Source: an uncultured Lachnospiraceae bacterium
GTDB lineage: Bacteria; Bacillota; Clostridia; Lachnospirales; Lachnospiraceae
Assembly (NCBI GenBank): GCA_947164605.1
Contig: CAMUXE010000019.1
Span: forward strand, 1 to 42,018
Reading direction: 5' to 3'
DNA: 42,018 nucleotides
Below the pieces are notes generated by a model. It made no database searches. It was not told the DNA's origin and worked only from the letters and a program-made list of their open reading frames with translations. Below, piece after piece: positions 35,977-42,018 of the stretch. Numbering within the stretch: position 1 is the stretch's first letter; every line of letters starts with the position of its first letter. A program made the position numbers and the translations under genes.

Positions 35977-36321
35977 AACCGATAACACTTGAGATATTTG
36001 AGTGAGTTGTTGTATCCACGCCAACCTTGAATGTTTATCTCGTAAGGTTGAGTGCTCATAGAAAATTATGCCAATGAAAAATGTCATAGAAAATGTCACA
36101 GATAATTTCATTGCCACAAATGGGGATGTGTAGGCGATACTTGAAGGGGAATTAAATACTTACCCTTCGACCTATTCCCACAAACCTAAAAATACTTTGG
36201 ATATATTCCCTATAACAGCACTTACTCATATCCATTTTTGACATCCAATCACGTCTCACGGTCAGTTGAAGCAGTGGATTGGTTGTTAGAATATTTGAAG
36301 AAGCAGTTATGGACAAAACGT

Positions 36322-36354
36322 AAAGTGCAATTCAAAGTGCAAAAATTGCACTTT
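36322..36354 (+). repeat. Two direct and one inverted AAAGTGCAA
   Basis: AAAGTGCAA at 36322-36330 and 36334-36342 and TTGCACTTT at 36346-36354, evenly spaced by 12 nt. The block is followed by ATTAAAGGAA, as is the similar block in the gene at 38155, so this is probably the debris of a related gene. A 101-aa open frame crosses it (36238-36543) but has no recognisable domain and no strong start. Confidence 0.7.
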
Positions 36355-36418
36355 GAAATATTAAAGGAAACATATCAAATCACAAGACATCAATTCAAAC
36401 CAGACATTTCACGTGGAG

Positions 36419-36465
36419 ACTGTCTGCTTGCTGACGCAAAAAGCCACTGTTTAAGCGGGCTTCGG
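36419..36465. repeat. 47-bp intergenic repeat, copy 1
   Basis: Matches copy 2 at 39375-39421 in 45 of 47 positions. In this copy AAAAAGCC is matched by GGCTTTTT just downstream (to 36474), forming a two-way terminator-like hairpin. Confidence 0.75.
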
Positions 36466-36694
36466 GGCTTTTTGGAAGAATATGTACCTGTGTTTTTAGC
36501 AGGGAAAAATGTATATAGAACCCAGAATTTCAAGAGGGGGTAAAAAATTGAGGCACCTAAGACGTGCGCGAATAGTATATGATTTTGGATGAAAAAGGGC
36601 CTAAAATAGGCGGGAATTCGGTGTGAAAAATGTTCGCGCAAACTGAGGTATGTCGTCTGTGGGAATATATTATTTTGAAAGGATGTGAAATGAT

Positions 36695-37399
36695 ATGTAT
36701 GCAATAGTTCGAGAAGGGAATGGTCAGTATTATACGTCAATGGTATTTGGATATTATGATATGGGTAGTAATTCAAACGATTACAAGCATATATATTGGG
36801 TAGTTCTCAATAAAGAAAAAACAGCTTTAATCAATCAGACAACTTTGTTTCCAGATAGTAAAACCCTTTCGCCAGTTGTGTTGATTGTTGATTCGGATGA
36901 ATCAAATTGGAGAATTGATAATGATAGAATGCAATCAGTAGAATTTTTACCTACTGAAACGCTTTTTGATTTGATTGAAAATAATACTATATCAGAAGAA
37001 CTTTTGCAGCTTTGTATAAGTCTTGATAAAGAATATGTTTATAATCCATATCCTGAAGTTTTATCTGAAAAAGATATCAAAGATTTAGAGGAATGGGTAG
37101 CTGGAAGATTTCATGATGCACATATTTCAAAGATTGAAGAAACTGAAAACGAATTATATGTCTATTTTGAAGGAATGTGGGGATGTGATATCGAGGTATG
37201 GTTTTCAGGAGAAGTAAGTTATGACGCTTCGTCAAGAAATCCAGAGGAATTCGATCCATATTGGGGAGATTCAACTGTCTTTTTCCATGATGGGTTTGTT
37301 TATCTGATAGATGACGAGTATGCTACTGTTGAAAATGCGAAAGATGGATGGTGTTGGTTTAAGGCAAGACATATGAAATATCATGTTATTCCTGAATAG
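36695..37399 (+). CDS. Unknown acidic protein, possible immunity protein
   Basis: 234 aa, acidic, rich in aromatic residues, without signal peptide or membrane segment. A central block (FHDAHISKIEETENELYVYF then MWGCDIEVWFSGEVSY) looks like an alternating beta-sheet protein of the kind found in polymorphic-toxin immunity loci. No catalytic motif was seen. AAAGGATG lies upstream of the ATG. It ends where the ribosome binding site of the next gene begins, suggesting cotranscription. Confidence 0.55.
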   Translation: MYAIVREGNGQYYTSMVFGYYDMGSNSNDYKHIYWVVLNKEKTALINQTTLFPDSKTLSPVVLIVDSDESNWRIDNDRMQSVEFLPTETLFDLIENNTISEELLQLCISLDKEYVYNPYPEVLSEKDIKDLEEWVAGRFHDAHISKIEETENELYVYFEGMWGCDIEVWFSGEVSYDASSRNPEEFDPYWGDSTVFFHDGFVYLIDDEYATVENAKDGWCWFKARHMKYHVIPE

Positions 37400-37409
37400 A
37401 GGTGATAAA

Positions 37410-38018
37410 TTGTTCAAAGTTTATATAGAAAAAAGAGAATATAATTCAGAAACAGATTGCGAATGGCTAAGTGATTTCGTTTCAGTAGATGCAATTAAGC
37501 CAGATAAAGTCTCTGAAGAAGAATGGGATATTATAGAATCGATAGTTTTAGATTTGGCAAAAGGGAATAAATCGATTGTTAAAGATATAAAGGGAACAAA
37601 TTGTAAATTTGATTTGGAGAGAATCGATAAAAATATCGATCGGGGAATTCTTGCTGAAAGTGAGCATTACTATATTAGAGCAGAGTATGAGGATGCTGTC
37701 ATTTTAAGCAAACCTAATTCAAAGAGAATAGCAAGTATAGGAGATCATTATGGTGATCCGGAAGATGCGTACATTGATCCGGAAGAAAAATTTTGCATTA
37801 CAGTTGGCTGTGGGTTAATAAAGTATAATTTAACTGAACCCTTTGAAGGTTATATGTATGACAGAAATACTTCTCAATGGATTGAAGTGGGGCGTGAAGG
37901 TGATATTGAATGGTGTGATTGCATAGAAGAAGTTACAGATTCATATATTATTGTTTCTTGTGAAGGTGAAGATAGACGAAGATTTAATCTTGAGACACTG
38001 GAGAAAGAGGATTTGTAA
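37410..38018 (+). CDS. Unknown protein, possible immunity protein
   Basis: 202 aa from a TTG start; GAGGTGA at 37399-37405 sits 4 nt before it. An in-frame ATG at 37383 would overlap the previous gene and lacks a site, so TTG is preferred. The C-terminal half (SKRIASIGDHYGDPEDAYIDPEEKFCITVGCGLIKYNL ... SYIIVSCEGEDRRRFNLETLE, given in parts) is beta-rich and recalls the protein at 39519 (LNVSCEIDPPGGW, KINLLTGK). No enzyme motif. It is likely in the same transcript as the gene before it. Confidence 0.55.
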   Translation: MFKVYIEKREYNSETDCEWLSDFVSVDAIKPDKVSEEEWDIIESIVLDLAKGNKSIVKDIKGTNCKFDLERIDKNIDRGILAESEHYYIRAEYEDAVILSKPNSKRIASIGDHYGDPEDAYIDPEEKFCITVGCGLIKYNLTEPFEGYMYDRNTSQWIEVGREGDIEWCDCIEEVTDSYIIVSCEGEDRRRFNLETLEKEDL

Positions 38019-38029
38019 AGGAAGATTTG

Positions 38030-38131
38030 GCAGAGGTGATCGAAGTAGTAACGTAGTCGCGAATACGTGGCTAAAGTAATTGTAGCGGAGTATTTTCGGC
38101 AATTTCGTGGGTGCAAATCCCACCCTCTGCA
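38030..38131 (+). ncRNA. tRNA-like RNA element
   Basis: GCAGAGG (38030-38036) pairs perfectly with CCTCTGC (38124-38130), like a 7-bp acceptor stem. Right before it is a T-arm-like hairpin: GTGGG (38107-38111), 7-nt loop TGCAAAT, CCCAC (38119-38123). A discriminator-like A follows. The 102-nt length is longer than normal class II tRNAs, the loop has TGC instead of TTC, and no good anticodon arm or D-arm was found (ACGTA/TACGT leaves an 8-nt loop). It may be a decayed tRNA or a tRNA-mimic. No CCA is encoded. Confidence 0.5.
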
Positions 38132-38154
38132 ATTAATAGAGGGAGAAAAGTAGA

Positions 38155-38493
38155 ATGAAAAAAGAGTTCGAAACAAGTGATATTAATAATCTATTGATGG
38201 GTTATCAGAATGAATTAAAGAATAGATTTATCCATGTGGATTACAAGGAACAAAGTGCAATTCAAAGTGCAACGGTAAACGGGCCAAAGTGCAATAATTG
38301 CACTTTGGAGGAACTGGCGATTTTAAAGGAATTACTAAATAATCCTTCGATCACGCAGAAAGAATTGGCCGGGATTATTGGGAAATCAGAAAGAACAATA
38401 AAGACACGAACAGTGGAAATGCAAGAAAAAGAATTGATCCGCAGAGAGAACGGTAAGTGTAACGGTAGATGGGAGGTGCTGGTAAAACTATGA
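38155..38493 (+). CDS. Small winged-helix protein resembling the AlbA_2 C terminus
   Basis: 112 aa. The C-terminal half, ILKELLNNPSITQKELA then IGKSERTIKTRTVEMQEK and IRRENGKCNGRWEVL, is a winged-helix of the kind that ends AlbA_2/RecG-like regulators. The N-terminal half lacks the AlbA_2 and ATPase parts, but it has its own GGGAGAAAAG site and ATG, so it could be a free-standing regulator. It contains three direct and one inverted AAAGTGCAA (38252-38306), in frame. The ATGA at its end overlaps the acetyltransferase start by 4 nt. Confidence 0.65.
   Translation: MKKEFETSDINNLLMGYQNELKNRFIHVDYKEQSAIQSATVNGPKCNNCTLEELAILKELLNNPSITQKELAGIIGKSERTIKTRTVEMQEKELIRRENGKCNGRWEVLVKL
38252..38306 (+). 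repeat. Three direct and one inverted AAAGTGCAA inside the winged-helix gene
   Basis: Direct copies at 38252-38260, 38264-38272 and 38286-38294; inverted TTGCACTTT at 38298-38306. The first two copies have the same spacing as at 36322. Confidence 0.85.
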
Positions 38494-39284
38494 TGGATAC
38501 TTATGTTGATGAAAGAGACTATACCCTTTTAGAAACTGACAAATATACTTTCTTTGTTCTTAAGCGGATCATGGGCGGAAAATGTGAACTTCTTCTGACT
38601 GACCACGAGAGACTGATCCTTTGCTTTACGGGACATCCGTTCCCGGTTTGGATATGGACAGCAGATGATGCATCAGAAGAAGAAATGGAAAAGGCATATC
38701 AGCTAGCCAAAGAAAAAAAGTTACTTACCGGAGAATATCATTTTAACATTAAGTATTCTCTTGCAGAGTATTTCATAAGACGAGCAGCGGGAGATGGATT
38801 AGAGTTAAAAATCTCCACAAATATGTTTGCATATGACTGTCTTAACCCTGTTAAACCGAAAACAGAGGCAGAGGGAGAGATTTACCGTTGTGAGATGAAA
38901 GACTTAGAAGAGGTAGTTGAGTTTCTGGCGGTGTTCCACGATGAAATTGGCATTGATCAAAAGGATAATAATGGTTACAGGAAAGATGCAGAATCTTTTA
39001 TCAATACAGGGAATATGTATCTTTGGAAGGATGAAAAGGGACGGAGCGTAGCAAGCTGTAAGTATGCGCCAGCCGGAGATATGGCATCGATAAACCTTGT
39101 GTTCACACGCCCCGAGTGTCGCAGAAAACATTATGCGGAAAATCTTGTTTATCAGGTTACGATGAAGACAAAAGAAGCAGGATATGTACCGATGCTTTAT
39201 ACAGATGCTGATTATACGGCTTCAAATGCCTGTTATGAGAAGATAGGCTATGTCCTTCGTGGCAAACTATGCACAATTGGGTAA
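38490..39284 (+). CDS. GNAT-family acetyltransferase with N-terminal extra domain
   Basis: 265 aa. The C-terminal half is a GNAT fold: INLVFTRPECRRKHYAENLVY has the acetyl-CoA-binding R/Q-x-x-G/A-type loop and ASNACYEKIGYVLRG is the last motif before the end. The N-terminal 120 residues are a separate mixed domain seen in larger GNAT proteins. The frame is open from 38469, but ATG at 38490 (or 38493) follows GGGAGGTG at a fitting distance and makes a 4-nt coupling with the previous gene. The substrate is unknown. Confidence 0.75.
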   Translation: MMDTYVDERDYTLLETDKYTFFVLKRIMGGKCELLLTDHERLILCFTGHPFPVWIWTADDASEEEMEKAYQLAKEKKLLTGEYHFNIKYSLAEYFIRRAAGDGLELKISTNMFAYDCLNPVKPKTEAEGEIYRCEMKDLEEVVEFLAVFHDEIGIDQKDNNGYRKDAESFINTGNMYLWKDEKGRSVASCKYAPAGDMASINLVFTRPECRRKHYAENLVYQVTMKTKEAGYVPMLYTDADYTASNACYEKIGYVLRGKLCTIG

Positions 39285-39518
39285 TGCATCTTGCAGAGAA
39301 CGCTACTTTAATTCTGTATTGATTATGATGCTGAAGATTGCAGCAAGGTGTTGCTCAAGTGAAACAATGTCGAAACTGTCTGCTTGCTGACGCAAAAAGC
39401 CCCTGTTTAAGCGGGTTTCGGAAGGAACATCTGCGGGTCCTGTAAAAGAATTTAACCCAGATCTCATCTTCACGATTGAATAACCTGTTATAGTTTTTCA
39501 AAGTTAAGGATTTTAAAA
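39285..39518. other. Intergenic region with repeat copy 2
   Basis: No gene was recognised. It contains the 47-bp repeat (39375-39421) and AAGGAT before the next ATG. No clear promoter or terminator. Confidence 0.5.
39375..39421. repeat. 47-bp intergenic repeat, copy 2
   Basis: 45 of 47 bases match copy 1 at 36419-36465. In this copy the downstream GGCTTTTT arm is missing, so the hairpin is weaker. Confidence 0.75.
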
Positions 39519-40421
39519 ATGAAATATGAAGTAACTAACGATTTTAGTTATGATTTTGAAAATGTAAAAAGAATAGTTTTAGGTAATGGAAAGCCTTATT
39601 ACGTTTACAAAGATGATATTCCCTATGTATCAGTAGAAGTAGCTATGTTAGAAGGTGGTGAGCATTTTACTGATTCATATATTCTCGGAGATTATTTGCT
39701 GATAGGAAATTACTACGAAGGAGTTTTCGCTGTTAATCTTATCGATTTTGAATTGAAAGAGATTAAAGTTGATGGATACTTCGGATATTTTGTTCCGGGT
39801 ACTGAATGCGTTTACATTCTCGGATGTGAAAATATAATCTCTATCGGTAAAGACGGAAATATCATTTGGATCAGTGATGATTTGGCTGTTGATGGTATAG
39901 TTTTAAGAAGAATAGAAGGAAATACCTTGAATGTGTCTTGTGAAATAGATCCTCCCGGTGGATGGATAGATAAGAAAATCAATTTATTGACAGGAAAAAC
40001 TGTCTATACCGATATTAATTTATATGAATCTTTAAGAAAGATAGAAGATCAGCTTGAAGGTGGGGAATATTTTCAAGGTGCTGTTGCTTACTATATGACA
40101 GTTGATAAGCTGAAATTTGTAATTTCAGATATCGAAGCTATAAAAAAATATTTTGCCGGCTTGCATGTCATTAATAATGATGAAGAAATAAGTTTAATAC
40201 CAGTTGAGGACAGAATAAATGATATAACAAAGTTGTGCAATGAATGGCATTTCCCTCAGGATATTACTGATGAGATGCTTGATATAGTCTCACATAGCGA
40301 AAGGTATTATCAGATGTTTGATGATTATTATTATGTTGCAAAAGGCAATATCAGTGATATATTTCGACTTATACAAAATGGTGATGAATTAGTAATGTTG
40401 GAATTATATATATGTGATTAA
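39519..40421 (+). CDS. Unknown beta-rich protein, possible immunity protein
   Basis: 300 aa, acidic, no membrane segment. The first 170 residues are repeated short beta stretches (YILGDYLLIGNYYEGVFAVNL, VYILGCENIISIGKDGN), with PPGGWIDKKINLLTGKTVY; the C-terminal part is helical and acidic (DIEAIKKYFAG, NEWHFPQDITDEML). Similar in style to the protein at 37410. No enzyme motif. AAGGAT gives a plausible start. Its placement among unrelated short accessory genes suits an immunity or toxin-resistance role, but this is inference. Confidence 0.55.
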   Translation: MKYEVTNDFSYDFENVKRIVLGNGKPYYVYKDDIPYVSVEVAMLEGGEHFTDSYILGDYLLIGNYYEGVFAVNLIDFELKEIKVDGYFGYFVPGTECVYILGCENIISIGKDGNIIWISDDLAVDGIVLRRIEGNTLNVSCEIDPPGGWIDKKINLLTGKTVYTDINLYESLRKIEDQLEGGEYFQGAVAYYMTVDKLKFVISDIEAIKKYFAGLHVINNDEEISLIPVEDRINDITKLCNEWHFPQDITDEMLDIVSHSERYYQMFDDYYYVAKGNISDIFRLIQNGDELVMLELYICD

Positions 40422-40529
40422 AAGGTCGGAATCAGAGCACTGTGGCTGAATCGCTTTGGAAAGAGTGTTCCTGAAGGTGTGGAGAATATCTCCGGGCTGT
40501 CAGAGGCATTTGACAGGATAGGGCAATAA
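40422..40529 (+). pseudogene. C-terminal fragment of a HAD-superfamily phosphatase
   Basis: The frame just after the previous stop reads GIRALWLNRFGKSVPEGVEN then ISGLSEAFDRI and a stop, which matches the C-terminal end of HAD phosphatases of the phosphoglycolate-phosphatase type. The catalytic N-terminal part is absent, so this is debris from a gene whose head was lost. Confidence 0.6.
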
Positions 40530-40550
40530 CAACTAATGTGAGTTTTTTGT

Positions 40551-40996
40551 ATGGTACGAGAAGTCGTAAAAGAGGATTTGGATGCATTGCTTGATCTGTA
40601 TCTGTTTTTACATGAAGATAGTATTCCGGATCATGATAGTCACTTAGAGAAAACATGGGCGCAGACTATTGAAGATCCGAATTATCATCTGCTCGTGAAT
40701 GAAATTGATGGTCAGATTGTATCCTCCTGTGTATGTGTGATCATACCGAATCTTACAGGGAACGTAAGGCCGTATGCTTTATTGAGAATGTAGTAACGCA
40801 TGCTGATCACAGAGGAAAAGGTTATGCAGGAGAGTGCCTGGCTTACGCAAAGAAGATCGCGGAACAAGAGAATTGCTATAAAAGGATGCTTCTTACCGGA
40901 TCAAAGAAGCTGGAGACTCTGCATTTCTATGAAAAGGCTGGGTATAACAGCAGTGACAAGACAGCTTTCATACAATGGATAGGGATGGATAAGTAA
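40551..40996 (+). pseudogene. GNAT acetyltransferase broken by a frameshift
   Basis: Frame one (40551-40793) has the first half, VREVVKEDLDALLDLYLFLH through PNLTGN-VRPYAL; frame two carries on with IENVVTHADHRGKGYAGECL (acetyl-CoA loop) and ETLHFYEKAGYNSSDKTAFI to 40996. The join near 40780 is explained by loss of one base. Whole, it would be about 148 aa, normal for GNAT. It may be a real pseudogene or a base error in the assembly. Confidence 0.7.
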
Positions 40997-40999
40997 TTT

Positions 41000-41563
41000 A
41001 TGGGATCGATACTACAGACGACACTAAATACAAGAGCGCTTCCCACCGGGAATTTCAGATATGTTCGCAGTGATTATCCGGGTAAGCTTACGGATGATGA
41101 AGTGAGATGGCTTTATCAAAATGATATTACTACGATCGTTGATCTTAGAGAAGAAAAAGAGTATGTATCCAGACCATGTCAGCTTGAAAAGGAAGAAGGA
41201 TTTTCTTATTATCATCTGCCTGTAACCGGCGGTGGGGATACTCCGAAGTCACCTGAAGCGGTGGCTGAAACTTATCTTGGAATGATAGACGAGCAGATGG
41301 ATAAGATCATCAGCACCATAATGAATGCAGAGAGTAATGTCATGTATTTTTGCGGTGCCGGGAAAGATCGGACAGGTGTTGTTTCGGCAATCATTTTAAA
41401 AAAGCTGGGATACAGTGACCGGGTGATTATAGATGACTATATAGAAACAAAAGAAAATTTGATGGACTTCCTTGTTGCATATGTTATGGAACATCCGCAG
41501 GTGGATATAAATATCATCATTCCGAATGAAGAAAATATCAGGAGGGTGCTGGAGGTCATATGA
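41000..41563 (+). CDS. Tyrosine/dual-specificity phosphatase-like protein
   Basis: 187 aa. The active-site loop FCGAGKDRTGVVSAIIL has the Cx5R signature C-G-A-G-K-D-R followed by TG, as in the bacterial tyrosine-phosphatase family. ITTIVDLREEKEY is the conserved early strand and Asp-Leu-Arg block of this group. No signal peptide, so it acts inside the cell on phosphoproteins or phosphoinositide-like substrates. The start at 41000 is 3 nt after the broken GNAT gene and has a weak ribosome binding site. Confidence 0.82.
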   Translation: MGSILQTTLNTRALPTGNFRYVRSDYPGKLTDDEVRWLYQNDITTIVDLREEKEYVSRPCQLEKEEGFSYYHLPVTGGGDTPKSPEAVAETYLGMIDEQMDKIISTIMNAESNVMYFCGAGKDRTGVVSAIILKKLGYSDRVIIDDYIETKENLMDFLVAYVMEHPQVDINIIIPNEENIRRVLEVI

Positions 41564-41852
41564 AAAGAAGCTTTCGGTTGGAACAAAAGAGAATCTGAAA
41601 TCACTACATGTGGTAAGCGAAGATGAAAATGCCGTCAGGCTCATTGATTATTGGTGCAAGAAAGATACACGCGGATTGATCCAAATGCCATTTTCCAGGC
41701 ACTGGATCATGCATCTTGAAGCGTGTCAGAGAATAAAAAATAAGATTCATCCTTACAAGAAGCAATATCATATCGGATATGATTTTCCGAATCGCAGGGA
41801 GTTAACAAAGAATCCGGTGAGGGGGATGAAAAATGAAGAAAAAAACTATTGA
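41526..41852 (+). pseudogene. Unrecognised short frame, probable remnant
   Basis: The frame overlaps the phosphatase end by 38 nt and continues to 41852. A GGAGG site at about 41550 points instead to an ATG at 41560 in another frame, which stops after 12 codons. The later part (LIDYWCKKDTRGLIQMPF, SRHWIMHLEACQRIKNKI) looks protein-like but matches no family I know. This suggests a gene broken by a frameshift near 41600. Confidence 0.35.
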
Positions 41853-41877
41853 CAAAATCGAACATATATTCTATATT
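41849..41877 (+). promoter_or_regulatory. Strong SigA-type promoter near the right edge
   Basis: Perfect TTGACA (41849-41854), 17-nt spacer, TATATT (41872-41877). The start point would be about 41884. Confidence 0.85.
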
Positions 41878-41883
41878 ATGGGC

Positions 41884-41969
41884 GCGTTTATTATACCCAA
41901 AAATTGGGAAACATAAATTTATCAGGTTATTGATGAAAGCTCAAACCCCTCGTGGTTTGAGCTTTTTTT
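41884..41969 (+). ncRNA. Putative short untranslated RNA of about 85 nt
   Basis: Runs from the predicted start of the strong promoter to the terminator at 41936-41969. It includes a small CCC/GGG hairpin (about 41907-41918). No start codon with a ribosome binding site was found in it. It could be a free small RNA or an attenuated leader of a gene beyond the window. Confidence 0.5.
41936..41969 (+). terminator. Intrinsic terminator of the short RNA
   Basis: AAAGCTCAAACC (41936-41947) pairs perfectly with GGTTTGAGCTTT (41954-41965) around CCTCGT, and the T-run continues to 41969. Confidence 0.88.
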
Positions 41970-41975
41970 GAGTTT

Positions 41976-42018
41976 GCGCGCCATGGGCGCGCTCTAACGG
42001 GTGCAAGTCCCGAACACG
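41976..42018 (+). other. Structured RNA-like sequence cut by the window end
   Basis: GCGCGCC (41976-41982) and GGCGCGC (41986-41992) form a perfect 7-bp stem with loop ATG, then CGGG (41998-42001) and CCCG (42009-42012) form a hairpin with loop TGCAAGT. The second recalls the 5' part of some bacterial group II introns and also the T-arm-like hairpin at 38107. The rest is outside the window, so no firm call is possible. Confidence 0.35.

Larger units (their letters stand above)
35799..36005 (+). pseudogene. Remnant with tetrapeptide-repeat linker, AlbA_2-type gene tail
   Basis: The open frame contains RTQV, RTQV, WAQA, GLKL, GLRL, REQA, SEQA, GYKH in tandem, the sort of repeated linker seen before the C-terminal winged helix in AlbA_2 proteins, but the frame ends soon after (EPITLEIFE) and no AlbA_2 or winged-helix domain is present. 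The first 27 residues are unlike known proteins. I read it as a truncated gene, with low certainty. Confidence 0.4.
35773..36694. other. Decayed intergenic stretch after the Wadjet island
   Basis: No intact gene was recognised over these 920 bases. Contents: two AATCAGCAG repeats just after the AlbA_2 stop, a perfect 9-bp inverted repeat (35812-35820 / 35830-35838), a remnant with a 12-nt array (35881-35976), a remnant with AAAGTGCAA copies (36322-36354) and one copy of the 47-bp repeat (36419-36465). It looks like the debris of repeated AlbA_2-type genes. Confidence 0.55.

Noticed and set aside
35773-36694. Insertion sequence in the decayed region
   Set aside because: No transposase fragment and no terminal inverted repeats with target duplications were found.
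38030-38131. Calling a functional tRNA-Leu or tRNA-Ser
   Set aside because: No standard anticodon loop or D-arm could be drawn and the length is too great, so only a tRNA-like element is claimed.
37874-38176. Minus-strand open frames across the tRNA-like element
   Set aside because: They arise from reading the structured RNA backwards; short spurious proteins of this sort are common next to tRNA genes.
1-42018. CRISPR array
   Set aside because: The tandem repeats seen have no spacer of fixed length between them, and no cas gene is present.

Overview
The window looks like a chromosomal segment of a low-GC anaerobic Firmicute, most likely a member of the Lachnospiraceae. This is inferred from AT-rich codon use, the rqcP-divIC-tilS-ftsH order, and the styles of RlmD, YhaM, TrmL and MutS2. 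No search was run, so the genus is left open.

Core part, about 1 to 23600. A promoter follows an upstream terminator and leads into rqcP, divIC, tilS and ftsH. A leader with an intrinsic terminator separates these from a GH13 neopullulanase-type glycosidase, an anchored SGNH-like protein, trmD and a GGDEF protein. Next come a minus-strand anchored protein, a 35-aa membrane protein, and a run of HypE-like AIR synthase, Lrp regulator, aminotransferase, CheX-like protein and trmL. On the minus strand lies mutS2 followed by an OmpR-type response regulator and its histidine kinase. After these come an apparently dead HtrA-like PDZ protein, a YhaM-type exoribonuclease and an rlmD-type rRNA methyltransferase. 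This core is unusually rich in short tandem repeats: inside tilS, before ftsH, after the kinase gene, over the kinase start, and upstream of mutS2.

Defence island, about 23600 to 35800. A complete Wadjet (JetABCD, an SMC-family plasmid and phage defence system) is encoded in one direction. It is followed with short gaps by a 1250-aa P-loop (STAND/NACHT-like) protein that reads in frame into a complete Spx/ArsC thioredoxin-fold domain, and by an AlbA_2 (Schlafen-like) DNA-binding regulator. The island begins right after the 3' end of rlmD, where that gene has an atypical tail.

Accessory cassette-like part, about 35800 to the end. It holds remnants of further AlbA_2-type genes, two presumed immunity-type proteins, a tRNA-like RNA, a small winged-helix protein, two GNAT acetyltransferases (one frameshifted), a fragment of a HAD phosphatase, a tyrosine-phosphatase-like gene, two copies of a 47-bp intergenic repeat, and a short strong transcription unit at the right edge. 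The edge also carries what may be the start of another structured RNA or intron.

The most novel signals are the STAND-Spx/ArsC fusion next to Wadjet, and a recurring architecture at AlbA_2-type genes in which several direct copies of a 9-10 nt word lie beside one inverted copy of it, close to the C-terminal winged helix.
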